Both the position numbers and the translations under genes were made by a program. Positions 26,348 through 33,847 of a DNA stretch of 64,000 bases are shown piece by piece; the stretch's first letter is position 1, and each line of letters begins with the position of its first letter. The notes beneath the pieces were generated by a model. That model did not search any database. It worked only from the letters and a program-made list of their open reading frames with translations, and had not been told where the DNA came from. This DNA comes from Shimia sp. R10_1 (GTDB lineage: Bacteria; Pseudomonadota; Alphaproteobacteria; Rhodobacterales; Rhodobacteraceae): positions 310,001-374,000 of the forward strand of contig NZ_JAGHQX010000003.1 of the NCBI RefSeq assembly GCF_017744095.1, in the 5' to 3' direction.

Positions 26348-27700
26348 TTACAGCCCAACCACACGGTGGTCCGCGTAAATCTCAATCAGCTTGGCCACCG
26401 CCGCTTCTGGCGACAGTTCTTCGCTCTCTCCAGTGCGGCGGCTGGTCAGCTCGACCACTCCATTTTTAAGGCCACGTGGCCCCACAGTGATGCGCCAAGG
26501 CAGTCCGATCAGATCCATCGTGGCAAACTTGCCGCCCGCACGCTCTTTCCGGTCATCATAAAGCGGCTCAAGACCTGCAGCGATCAACGCCTTTTCAAGC
26601 GCTTCACAGGCGGCATCGGCCTCTTCGTCGCCCTGCTTGAGGTTCACGATGCCCGCATGGAACGGGGTTACACCTTCAGGCCAGATGATGCCTTTGTCGT
26701 CATGGCTCGCCTCAATGATCGCGCCCAGCAGGCGGCTCACACCAATGCCATGGCTGCCCATATGTACAGAGACTTTCTCTCCCTCAGCGGTCTGAACCTG
26801 CGCGTTCAGCGCATCAGAATACTTGGTGCCAAAGTAGAAGATCTGCCCCACTTCGATGCCGCGCGCCACACGGCGGCGCTCTTCCGGGATTTCGTTGAAC
26901 AGCGCCTCATCATGAGTCTCGTCCGTGCGGGCATACTTGGAGGTAAACTCCTCCAGCACGCCCTGACACTGCGCAACGCTGTCATAGTCGATCTCACGAT
27001 CACCAAAGGTCAGATCGGTCACCGCGCTGTCATAGAAGACCTCAGACTCACCGGTTTCTGCCAGCACGAGGAATTCATGGGTGTAGTCGCCGCCAATCGG
27101 GCCACCATCCGCACGCATCGGGATCGCCTGAAGCCCCATACGCTCATAGGTGCGCAGATAGCTCACCAGATGACGGTTATAGGCGTGCAGCGCGTCTTCT
27201 TTGGTCAGGTCAAAGTTATAGCCGTCTTTCATGTAGAATTCGCGGCCCCGCATCACGCCGAAACGCGGGCGAATTTCATCACGGAATTTCCACTGGATCT
27301 GATACATGGTCAGCGGCAGATCTTTGTAAGAGCTCACATTAGAGCGGAAGATATCTGTGATCAGTTCTTCTGCAGTTGGCGTATAGAGCATGTCGCGGTC
27401 GTGGCGGTCTTTGATGCGCAGCATCTCTTCGCCGTATGCATCATAGCGCCCGCTCTCTTTCCACAAATCGGCGGACTGCAGCGTTGGCATCTGCATCGGG
27501 ATATGGCCCGCGCGCACCTGCTCTTCATGCACGATATTTTCAATCTTGCGCAGCACTTTGAAGCCCAGCGGCAGCCAGGAATAAATCCCGGCGCTGGATT
27601 GCTTGATCATACCAGCGCGCAACATCAGGCGGTGGCTCACAATCTGGGCTTCAGACGGCGTTTCTTTCAACACAGGCAGGAAATAGCGGGACAGGCGCAT
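26348..27700 (-). CDS. proS: Prolyl-tRNA synthetase (short form)
   Basis: A 450-residue class II synthetase that charges tRNA-Pro. It opens [30 protein letters not shown]. Class II motif 2 is [20 protein letters not shown] (about 145), and motif 3 is [16 protein letters not shown]. It lacks the roughly 180-residue editing insertion of bacterial-type ProRS (about 570 residues), as is common in alphaproteobacteria, so editing of Ala-tRNA-Pro may need a separate protein. ATG 27700 follows GGAGA and is chosen over ATG 27766. It is upstream of lolC on the same strand but ends in a terminator. Confidence 0.97.
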   Translation of the reverse strand: MRLSRYFLPVLKETPSEAQIVSHRLMLRAGMIKQSSAGIYSWLPLGFKVLRKIENIVHEEQVRAGHIPMQMPTLQSADLWKESGRYDAYGEEMLRIKDRHDRDMLYTPTAEELITDIFRSNVSSYKDLPLTMYQIQWKFRDEIRPRFGVMRGREFYMKDGYNFDLTKEDALHAYNRHLVSYLRTYERMGLQAIPMRADGGPIGGDYTHEFLVLAETGESEVFYDSAVTDLTFGDREIDYDSVAQCQGVLEEFTSKYARTDETHDEALFNEIPEERRRVARGIEVGQIFYFGTKYSDALNAQVQTAEGEKVSVHMGSHGIGVSRLLGAIIEASHDDKGIIWPEGVTPFHAGIVNLKQGDEEADAACEALEKALIAAGLEPLYDDRKERAGGKFATMDLIGLPWRITVGPRGLKNGVVELTSRRTGESEELSPEAAVAKLIEIYADHRVVGL

Positions 27701-28169
27701 CTGCAGTTTTCTCCAATAGGGCGGCCTGTTCAGAATGACAGGCCCGCCAAAGTCAGCGTTCGCCATGGGCTAGCCCAATCGGCGACCTGAGGCAAGCCGC
27801 GCCGCTCCACCCAGCTGGCAATTGTCACAAACACCGAAACACCTCACAGCTGCCACAAGCTGCGCAGCCCTGCGCCAAGCCAGAACACCGGTAAACGGAC
27901 ATCAAAGGTGACACAGGCGCAAAATGGCCGAAGCAAGTCATCAAACGGCGGACCGTTGCTCAATGCCTCCAATTTGCATCAAATATGACGCTTTAGTTAT
28001 CAAAATTCACCTTGGATTAACTCGAAACGCATTAGATATCTAAGGCAGATTGCCGTTTCTGAGGTGTGGGCGAAAGCGGCGGTCACAGAATGATCCGCAA
28101 CGCCCTTTCTGATTTTTTGGCCCTGGGGCAACCGCCCACATATGACTAGCGAAAGCACGAGCTTTAAAG
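27701..28169. promoter_or_regulatory. Divergent upstream region, proS / GAF hybrid kinase
   Basis: The 469 bases hold promoters of two divergent genes. An AT-rich tract (27985-28045) near the kinase gene contains a perfect 12-base palindrome. No small gene or structured RNA was recognised. Confidence 0.5.
28032..28043. promoter_or_regulatory. Palindrome upstream of GAF hybrid kinase
   Basis: TTAGATATCTAA is a perfect 12-base palindrome in an AT-rich tract, 127 bases before the kinase start. It is a possible operator; the regulator is unknown. Confidence 0.35.
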
Positions 28170-29858
28170 ATGAACAAACCTGTGAATCCGGCCTTTAATA
28201 TGTCGCCGGCTGATGATCGCACGCTACAGGCGCTTGGCCTTGTAGATGCAGAGTCAGAGCAGACATTTGACAATCTCAGCTCCCTGGCCAGCCGGGTACT
28301 CAATGTACCGGTTGCGCTGGTCAGCATCGTGCAGCCCAGCGAAGATCGCCAGTATTTCAAAAGCCACTTTGGCCTGTCTGCTGAGGTGGCAGAGGCGCGT
28401 CAAACCCCACTCAGCCATTCGTTCTGTCAATATGTTCGGGCCACCAACGCTCCATTGGCGGTCAGTGATGCCCGTGAACACCCCGTGCTTAAGCACAATG
28501 GCGCCATCGACGATCTTGGGATGATTGCCTATCTCGGAATGCCGATTCACCTGCCCGATGGCACGCCCATTGGCGCCCTCTGCGCCGCCGATAAAACACC
28601 GCGGACCTGGAGCCCGGACGATCAGCGCACCCTGTCTCAGATCGCGTTGTGCGTGGATGAACAAATCGCCCTAAAGTCTGCCGTGGCTGACGCGCAGGAG
28701 GCCGAAGCGAGTGCACAACGCGCCGCGCAAGCGCGCGAAACATTCCTCGCCCATATGGCGCATGAAATTCGCACGCCTCTCAATGGGATCATCGGCTCCG
28801 TTGATTTGATGACCGAATATGCGGATACGCTGCCGCAAAACAGCGACTGCTCTGAGCTGCTGACATCCATTGAAACCTCTTCAATGGGCTTGCTGCGCAT
28901 CCTCAATGACTCCCTAGACCTCAGCAAAATTGACGCAGGTGAGCTGACGCTGGAGCTTCTGCCCTTCTCCGCCCATGATGCAACGGCGTCGGTGGTTTCC
29001 TTGTTCCGGGCCAGCGCGGACGCAAAATCAATCGCTCTGAAATGCGACTGCGCCGCTAAAGACAGCACAGCATTGCGGCTCGGCGATGAGTTTCGCTATC
29101 GCCAAGTCCTTGGCAATCTGGTCAGCAACGCGATCAAATTTACCGAACAGGGCGCTGTCAGCATCAAACTGGTGAACACCCCCACAGACATCACGCTCGA
29201 AGTGTCTGATACTGGCGCCGGCATGGAAGAGGCGCATCTGAACCGCCTGTTTCAACCCTTTACGCAGGCCACAGCCTCCGTAGCGCGCACCAAAGGCGGC
29301 ACCGGCCTTGGCCTTGCCATTGTGAAAAACCTTGTTGATTTGATGGGGGGAACCATTTCGGTCTCAAGCGCGGTGGGCGTCGGCACAACGTTCAAAGTGA
29401 CGCTGCCAATGGTGCAAGCAACACAGCAACAAAGCGCCCAAATCTCCCCAGATGTGCTACACACCGCCTTCGAAGGCAAAACCGTGCTGGTTGCGGATGA
29501 CAGCAGTGTCAACCGCCTCGTTCTCAGCAAAATGCTGGAAAACATGGGCGCAACGGTCAAAACAGCGTCAAACGGTGCGCAGACCCTGCAACAGGCACAT
29601 GACACACGTTTTGACATGTTGTTCATCGACATTCAGATGCCCGACTTCAGCGGAGACCAGATCGCCCGCGCACTGCGCTGCAATGGCTCCACAAGCCTGT
29701 CAAAGCGCGACACCAAACTGGTTGCCGTGACAGCAAATGTGTTTCCTGATCAGGTGCAAAGCTATCTCGACGCGGGGTTTGATCACTGCTTAGGCAAACC
29801 CCTCAAACGGGTAGATTTGCTTGAGGTGCTGCAGTCCTGCGCAACAGGATGCACTTAG
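28170..29858 (+). CDS. Cytoplasmic GAF hybrid histidine kinase
   Basis: A 562-residue soluble kinase. The GAF sensor (about 30-165; LVSIVQPSEDRQYFKSHFGL and LGMPIHLPDGTPIGALCAADKTPR) is followed by a short coiled coil, HisKA with His198 in MAHEIRTPLNG, HATPase (DTGAGM, GGTGLGLAI; about 305-412), and a C-terminal receiver (about 435-560) with Asp487 in LFIDIQMP. No membrane segment and no Hpt domain are present, so output passes to a separate Hpt or response regulator. Cysteines in the GAF domain (SFCQYV, ALCAAD) might sense redox, which is inference. It appears monocistronic. Confidence 0.92.
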   Translation: MNKPVNPAFNMSPADDRTLQALGLVDAESEQTFDNLSSLASRVLNVPVALVSIVQPSEDRQYFKSHFGLSAEVAEARQTPLSHSFCQYVRATNAPLAVSDAREHPVLKHNGAIDDLGMIAYLGMPIHLPDGTPIGALCAADKTPRTWSPDDQRTLSQIALCVDEQIALKSAVADAQEAEASAQRAAQARETFLAHMAHEIRTPLNGIIGSVDLMTEYADTLPQNSDCSELLTSIETSSMGLLRILNDSLDLSKIDAGELTLELLPFSAHDATASVVSLFRASADAKSIALKCDCAAKDSTALRLGDEFRYRQVLGNLVSNAIKFTEQGAVSIKLVNTPTDITLEVSDTGAGMEEAHLNRLFQPFTQATASVARTKGGTGLGLAIVKNLVDLMGGTISVSSAVGVGTTFKVTLPMVQATQQQSAQISPDVLHTAFEGKTVLVADDSSVNRLVLSKMLENMGATVKTASNGAQTLQQAHDTRFDMLFIDIQMPDFSGDQIARALRCNGSTSLSKRDTKLVAVTANVFPDQVQSYLDAGFDHCLGKPLKRVDLLEVLQSCATGCT

Positions 29859-29971
29859 CCAAAGACGCCGACCTCAACGGGCCACGCCCGCGCGTTTGTG
29901 ACTTAAGCTTGCAACCTTTGGCAGCTTCGGCGATGACTGGTGCAAACCTATATTAACGGAGCACGCGGTCC

Positions 29972-31057
29972 ATGGCGCTTCCTGCCAAGAAACAATTTCA
30001 GTTCTGGGGTATCTTCATAGTTGTGTTTGCCCTGATGTTTTGGGCACTCGGACATGTGTTGTTGCCGTTTGTTCTGGGCGGGGCCATCGCCTATTTTCTG
30101 GATCCTGTTGCCGACCGACTGGAGCGCAGCGGGTTTTCCCGCGTGGCCGCCACAGCCCTGATCACCTTGCTGGGCGTTCTGGTTTTCGCTGTCATGGTTC
30201 TGGCCGTGGTGCCAACACTCATTCAACAAACGATTGCATTGGTGGAAACCTTGCCGCAATTCTCAGCGCAGGTGCGTGCCTTTGTTGCCTCCAATTTCCC
30301 GAGCCTGCAACAACCCGATTCAATCATGCACCAGACGCTGCAGCAGATCAGCGGTCTGCTCAAGGAACGCGGCGGCGAGTTTCTGCAAACCGCGCTCAGC
30401 TCGGCAGCCTCACTGCTCAATGTGATCACACTTTTGGTGATCGCCCCGGTGGTCGCCTTCTATCTTCTGCTTGATTGGGACCGAATGGTCGCCGAGGTGG
30501 ACAAGCTGCTGCCGCGCGATCACGCCCCGATTGTGCGCCGCTTGGCCAGCGACATCGACAAAACCCTCGCCTCTTTTGTTCGCGGCATGGGCACGGTCTG
30601 CCTGATCCTTGGCACGTATTATGCCGTGGCCCTGATGGTGGTTGGCCTCCAATTTGGTCTGGTTGTGGGCTTCATTGCCGGTCTTGTGACCTTCATTCCG
30701 TACCTCGGTGCTTTGATTGGTGGCGCATTGGCCATCGGCCTTGCGCTCTTCCAGTTCTGGGGGGATTGGCTTCAGGTCGGGCTCGTCGGCATTGTCTTTG
30801 CCATTGGGCAAATGGTCGAAGGCAATATCCTGACACCAAAACTGGTGGGCAAATCTGTGGGGCTGCACCCCGTTTGGCTGCTGCTGGCCCTGTCTGTGTT
30901 TGGCGCACTCTTCGGATTTGTGGGGATGTTGATCGCCGTTCCGGTCGCGGCGGCCATCGGTGTGCTTGCACGTTTCGCCACAGGCCAATACATGTCGTCC
31001 AAAATGTACTACGGGCACAGCGCTTCACCGAACGAAAGCGCACAGGACGCTGAATAA
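29972..31057 (+). CDS. AI-2E (PerM) family membrane protein
   Basis: A 361-residue inner-membrane protein. Hydrophobic segments at about 12-32, 33-50, 60-85 (first group), then 150-172, 205-300 and 305-340 give the seven or eight membrane passes of the AI-2E/PerM family. The family block PVVAFYLLLDWDRM is at about 155-168, and GLVTFIPYLGALIGGALAI further on. Some members release autoinducer-2, others act in ion or solute transport; this cannot be told. It lies 5 bases upstream of hda, a gene order often seen in alphaproteobacteria. Confidence 0.9.
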   Translation: MALPAKKQFQFWGIFIVVFALMFWALGHVLLPFVLGGAIAYFLDPVADRLERSGFSRVAATALITLLGVLVFAVMVLAVVPTLIQQTIALVETLPQFSAQVRAFVASNFPSLQQPDSIMHQTLQQISGLLKERGGEFLQTALSSAASLLNVITLLVIAPVVAFYLLLDWDRMVAEVDKLLPRDHAPIVRRLASDIDKTLASFVRGMGTVCLILGTYYAVALMVVGLQFGLVVGFIAGLVTFIPYLGALIGGALAIGLALFQFWGDWLQVGLVGIVFAIGQMVEGNILTPKLVGKSVGLHPVWLLLALSVFGALFGFVGMLIAVPVAAAIGVLARFATGQYMSSKMYYGHSASPNESAQDAE

Positions 31058-31062
31058 AACCA

Positions 31063-31731
31063 ATGGCTGAACAGCTGAACTTTGATCTGCCCGTCCGGGC
31101 AGCGCTTGGGCGTGATGATTTCTTTGTAAGCCCCGCCAACGCTATGGCGCTGGGTCTTGTTGACCTCTGGCCCAATTGGGTCGGGGGAAAACTGGTGCTG
31201 TCTGGGCCTGTTGGTTCCGGCAAAACCCATCTCACCCATGTGTGGGCTGCCCTGGCAGACGCACAAATCGTGCCAGCCATTAGCCTCACCAAAGACAGCG
31301 TGCCTACGCTCGCGAAGGCACCCATTGCAGTAGAAGACGTGCACCTGATTGCAGATGATCCAGCGGCCCAAACGGCCCTGTTTCATCTCCACAACCTGAC
31401 ACTGGCCGAAGGTCACACGTTGTTGCTCTCAGGCGTCGGCGCACCGCTACAGTGGGGCCTCACCCTGCCCGATCTGCTCAGCCGCATGCAGGGCACCACC
31501 GTAGCCACGCTCGATCAGCCTGACGACATGCTCTTGATGGCCGTGATGGCGAAACAGTTCGGCGACCGCCAGCTGATGCCCACCCCTGATGTGCTCAGCT
31601 ACATTGCCAAACACATGGACCGCTCCTTCGCCGGGGTCGCCCGCGTGGTCGAGGCCGTGGATCAACTGTCATTGAGCGAAAAACGCCCCATCACCAAAGT
31701 ACTGGCGAAGCGGGTGCTTGAGCAGGATTGA
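31063..31731 (+). CDS. hdaA: DnaA-related regulatory protein Hda
   Basis: A 222-residue AAA+ protein like the ATPase part of DnaA but without its DNA-binding domain. Walker A is SGPVGSGKTHLTHVW (about 46-60), and the Walker B-like segment is APIAVEDVHLIAD (about 86-98). The C-terminal FAGVARVVEAVDQLSLSEKRPITKVLAKRVL resembles the lid domain. Hda with the DNA clamp promotes DnaA-ATP hydrolysis and prevents over-initiation. It begins 5 bases after the PerM-like gene. In related genomes ppk usually follows; here a three-gene group lies between. Confidence 0.9.
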   Translation: MAEQLNFDLPVRAALGRDDFFVSPANAMALGLVDLWPNWVGGKLVLSGPVGSGKTHLTHVWAALADAQIVPAISLTKDSVPTLAKAPIAVEDVHLIADDPAAQTALFHLHNLTLAEGHTLLLSGVGAPLQWGLTLPDLLSRMQGTTVATLDQPDDMLLMAVMAKQFGDRQLMPTPDVLSYIAKHMDRSFAGVARVVEAVDQLSLSEKRPITKVLAKRVLEQD

Positions 31732-31805
31732 AACGTCCCAAAGCTGAGAAAAGACAAATGGCAAAGACGGGCCAGTTTGCCTTGGCCCGCCAAGAAACTC
31801 CCGCC

Positions 31806-32570
31806 TTAGAACTTGCCGTTGTCATGCACCATTTGCGCCGGGGTCGGCGAGACAACATCCCAGTGCTCGACAATCTTGCCATCTTCAACCCGCCACAGAT
31901 CAAAGAAGGCCCATGGCTGATCGCTCACCGTTGCATCTGAGGCGACAAAAACGAAATTGCCCTCTGCAACCACGATCTGCGGCTCAAACTTGGTGATGAC
32001 ATACCCTTGATCGGCCCAGGCTTTGGTGCCTGCGATCAGCCCATCAATCCCATCTTTAAGCTGCGGATTGTGCTGCATGTAGACCTCTGAATACAGCGGT
32101 GCCTTTTCCGGCGCAGCGCCGCCCAATACATCCCGCACAAAGCCAAGCACCAGCGCCTTGTTCTCTTCCGTGCTATCCAGATCCGTAATTTCTGTTGGGC
32201 CATCTGTCATGCCCCGCCCCGAAGCGGTGGTCGCAGGAATGGGTTGCAGATTGTCCCAATGCTCCGCAACTTTGCCATCCTCGACGCGAAAAACATCAAA
32301 AGCCGCAAGACTTGGCGCGCCAAAAGCATCCGCATTTTCAAAGGTGCTGTGCAGGACCACCAAATCCCCTTCAGAGATAACACGATGGGTTGTGACCGAC
32401 ATGCCAGACTGCGCCACAAGCGGCACAAGCGCCATCAAGCCCTCGGCCCCGGTTGGCACCTGCGGATTGTGTTGAATGTAGTTTGGCGTGACCAATGCAC
32501 GGGCAGCCTCTGGGTCGTGATCCGCAAAAGCGGCAGTAAAAAGTGCGAGAACAAGTTCTTTGGGAGACAT
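31806..32570 (-). CDS. Tandem SnoaL/NTF2-like protein
   Basis: A 254-residue protein made of two similar SnoaL-like domains (about 1-115 and 133-254). Each has a YIQHNPQ or YMQHNPQ motif and an FDVFRVEDGKVAEHWD or FDLWRVEDGKIVEHWD motif, showing internal duplication. SnoaL-like proteins are small-molecule isomerases, hydrolases or binding proteins; this one is of unknown substrate. There is no signal peptide. It diverges from an HxlR repressor gene, and two TGGTA/TACCA dyads lie between, so it is probably the main HxlR target. Confidence 0.87.
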   Translation of the reverse strand: MSPKELVLALFTAAFADHDPEAARALVTPNYIQHNPQVPTGAEGLMALVPLVAQSGMSVTTHRVISEGDLVVLHSTFENADAFGAPSLAAFDVFRVEDGKVAEHWDNLQPIPATTASGRGMTDGPTEITDLDSTEENKALVLGFVRDVLGGAAPEKAPLYSEVYMQHNPQLKDGIDGLIAGTKAWADQGYVITKFEPQIVVAEGNFVFVASDATVSDQPWAFFDLWRVEDGKIVEHWDVVSPTPAQMVHDNGKF

Positions 32571-32603
32571 GATCTAATCCTTTGATTCGTTGTGCCTCAC
32601 CCC

Positions 32604-32622
32604 TGGTATCAAAATCATACCA
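32604..32622. promoter_or_regulatory. Candidate HxlR operator 1
   Basis: TGGTAT (32604-32609) and ATACCA (32617-32622) form a perfect inverted repeat with a 7-base spacer, 34 bases upstream of the SnoaL gene. Confidence 0.6.
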
Positions 32623-32650
32623 TATCTCAATTACGCACCTTGAACTGACC

Positions 32651-32670
32651 TGGTACGGTAAACAATACCA
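32651..32670. promoter_or_regulatory. Candidate HxlR operator 2
   Basis: TGGTA (32651-32655) and TACCA (32666-32670) repeat the same half-sites with a spacer one base longer, and an internal GGTA overlaps. A single ATACCA half-site follows at 32735-32740. Confidence 0.5.
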
Positions 32671-32749
32671 TGTTTGCAAAGATTAATTGCGCTCAACGCA
32701 AAGCTCAGATATTTTACCATTCAGTTTCGAAATGATACCAAGGCCTACC

Positions 32750-33127
32750 ATGCTGCCAATCGGTGTTGCCAACAAAGCAGAAGCCTCAAACTGCTCAATT
32801 CGCTCAGTGCTCTCCAATGTGACCGGCAAATGGCGCATGATCATCATCATGGCGCTGGAGGATGAACCCAAGCGGTTTGGCAGCCTCAAACGCTGTATTG
32901 GTGACATCACCCAAAGCGTGCTGACAGAAAATCTGCGTGGCCTACAGCGTGATGGCTACATCACCCGCGAGGTTGATCCCGGTCCTCCGGTGGCTGTGTC
33001 CTACGCACTAACCCCTCAAGGGCGCGCATTGCTCGACCTGCTCAAACCTCTTGTGTTCTGGTCTCATGAGCAAATGCCCGAGGTGCGCCAGCACCGCATG
33101 GAATACGATCGCGATCACGCGAAGTAA
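32750..33127 (+). CDS. HxlR-family transcriptional regulator
   Basis: A 125-residue winged-helix protein. The core reads NCSIRSVLSNVTGKWRMIIIMALEDEPKRFGSLKRCIGDITQSVLTENLRGLQRDGYITREVDPGPPVAVSYALTPQGRAL, the HxlR pattern. Cys15 sits where YodB/HypR-type members carry the redox- or quinone-sensing cysteine. The start ATG 32750 has AAGG six bases upstream; ATG 32732 is possible. It diverges from the SnoaL gene with TGGTA/TACCA dyads between, and so probably controls itself and that gene. Confidence 0.9.
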   Translation: MLPIGVANKAEASNCSIRSVLSNVTGKWRMIIIMALEDEPKRFGSLKRCIGDITQSVLTENLRGLQRDGYITREVDPGPPVAVSYALTPQGRALLDLLKPLVFWSHEQMPEVRQHRMEYDRDHAK

Positions 33128-33158
33128 GCATCTCATACAGCGGACCAGACCCGCCTCC

Positions 33159-33641
33159 TCAGGGAGAGAGACGCGTCCGCATCCGGACTTTGACAAGCTC
33201 TGCCCCTAACAGAGGGTCACGACGCATACCACGCCACTCTTCGACAAATCCCAAATGAAGATACAACCGATGCGCACGCGTATTATCAGCGGCTACTTCA
33301 ATCGTTGCATCCTCATACCCGCGGTCGAAAATTCTGGTGGTAAGTGCTCCAATCAATGCCGTCGCGCAACCGCGCCCCTCAAAGCCAGGAGAGACCCAGA
33401 CATCGCTGATATGGTTGTCACGGCCTTCACATGCCGCAAACCCAATAGGCACGCCCGCTATAACCGCGACCAAGATGTTGCAATTCTGATCTTCAAGGAA
33501 ACTCAAAAACGGATTGGCTCTTTCCATTTTGGCCACAACTGACGGCGCTACCAAAGGACCAATTCCGCGCTTCCAAGCCTCAAGCCCTAAGTGCGCAAGG
33601 GCCTGAAAATCTTCTGGGCACGCTGTTCTAACCTCAATCAA
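33159..33641 (-). CDS. GNAT-family N-acetyltransferase
   Basis: A 160-residue acetyltransferase. Motif A, which binds acetyl-CoA, is DVWVSPGFEGRGCATALIGAL (about 90-110), followed by IEVAADNTRAHRLYLHLGFVEEWRGMRRDP (motif B). Such proteins acetylate an amine on a protein, antibiotic or metabolite; the substrate is unknown. It is convergent with the HxlR gene and separated from ppk by 206 bases. Confidence 0.9.
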   Translation of the reverse strand: MIEVRTACPEDFQALAHLGLEAWKRGIGPLVAPSVVAKMERANPFLSFLEDQNCNILVAVIAGVPIGFAACEGRDNHISDVWVSPGFEGRGCATALIGALTTRIFDRGYEDATIEVAADNTRAHRLYLHLGFVEEWRGMRRDPLLGAELVKVRMRTRLSP

Positions 33642-33847
33642 AACGCATTTACCTCAAAAGGCTCCACAGTTCTGCCTCGACGCCTGACAAGGCACACGAC
33701 CATTGTAAAACGGAGAGATCCAAATTCTTTACATCCGTCAAGACAATTGTTCCGCGTGAACAGCTGAGCCAGCCCCACACGCTGGACCCTCCACAAAATC
33801 CACCCTACAGTCATCTTCTCGTTACCTGCCAATGGCATGAGGGCTGC

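Noticed and set aside
32671-32680. TTTGCAAA near the hxlR gene as a PccR site
   Set aside because: A single copy without partner and far from acyl-CoA genes; most likely chance. The same word at the start of the binding-protein gene (about 6491) is coding.
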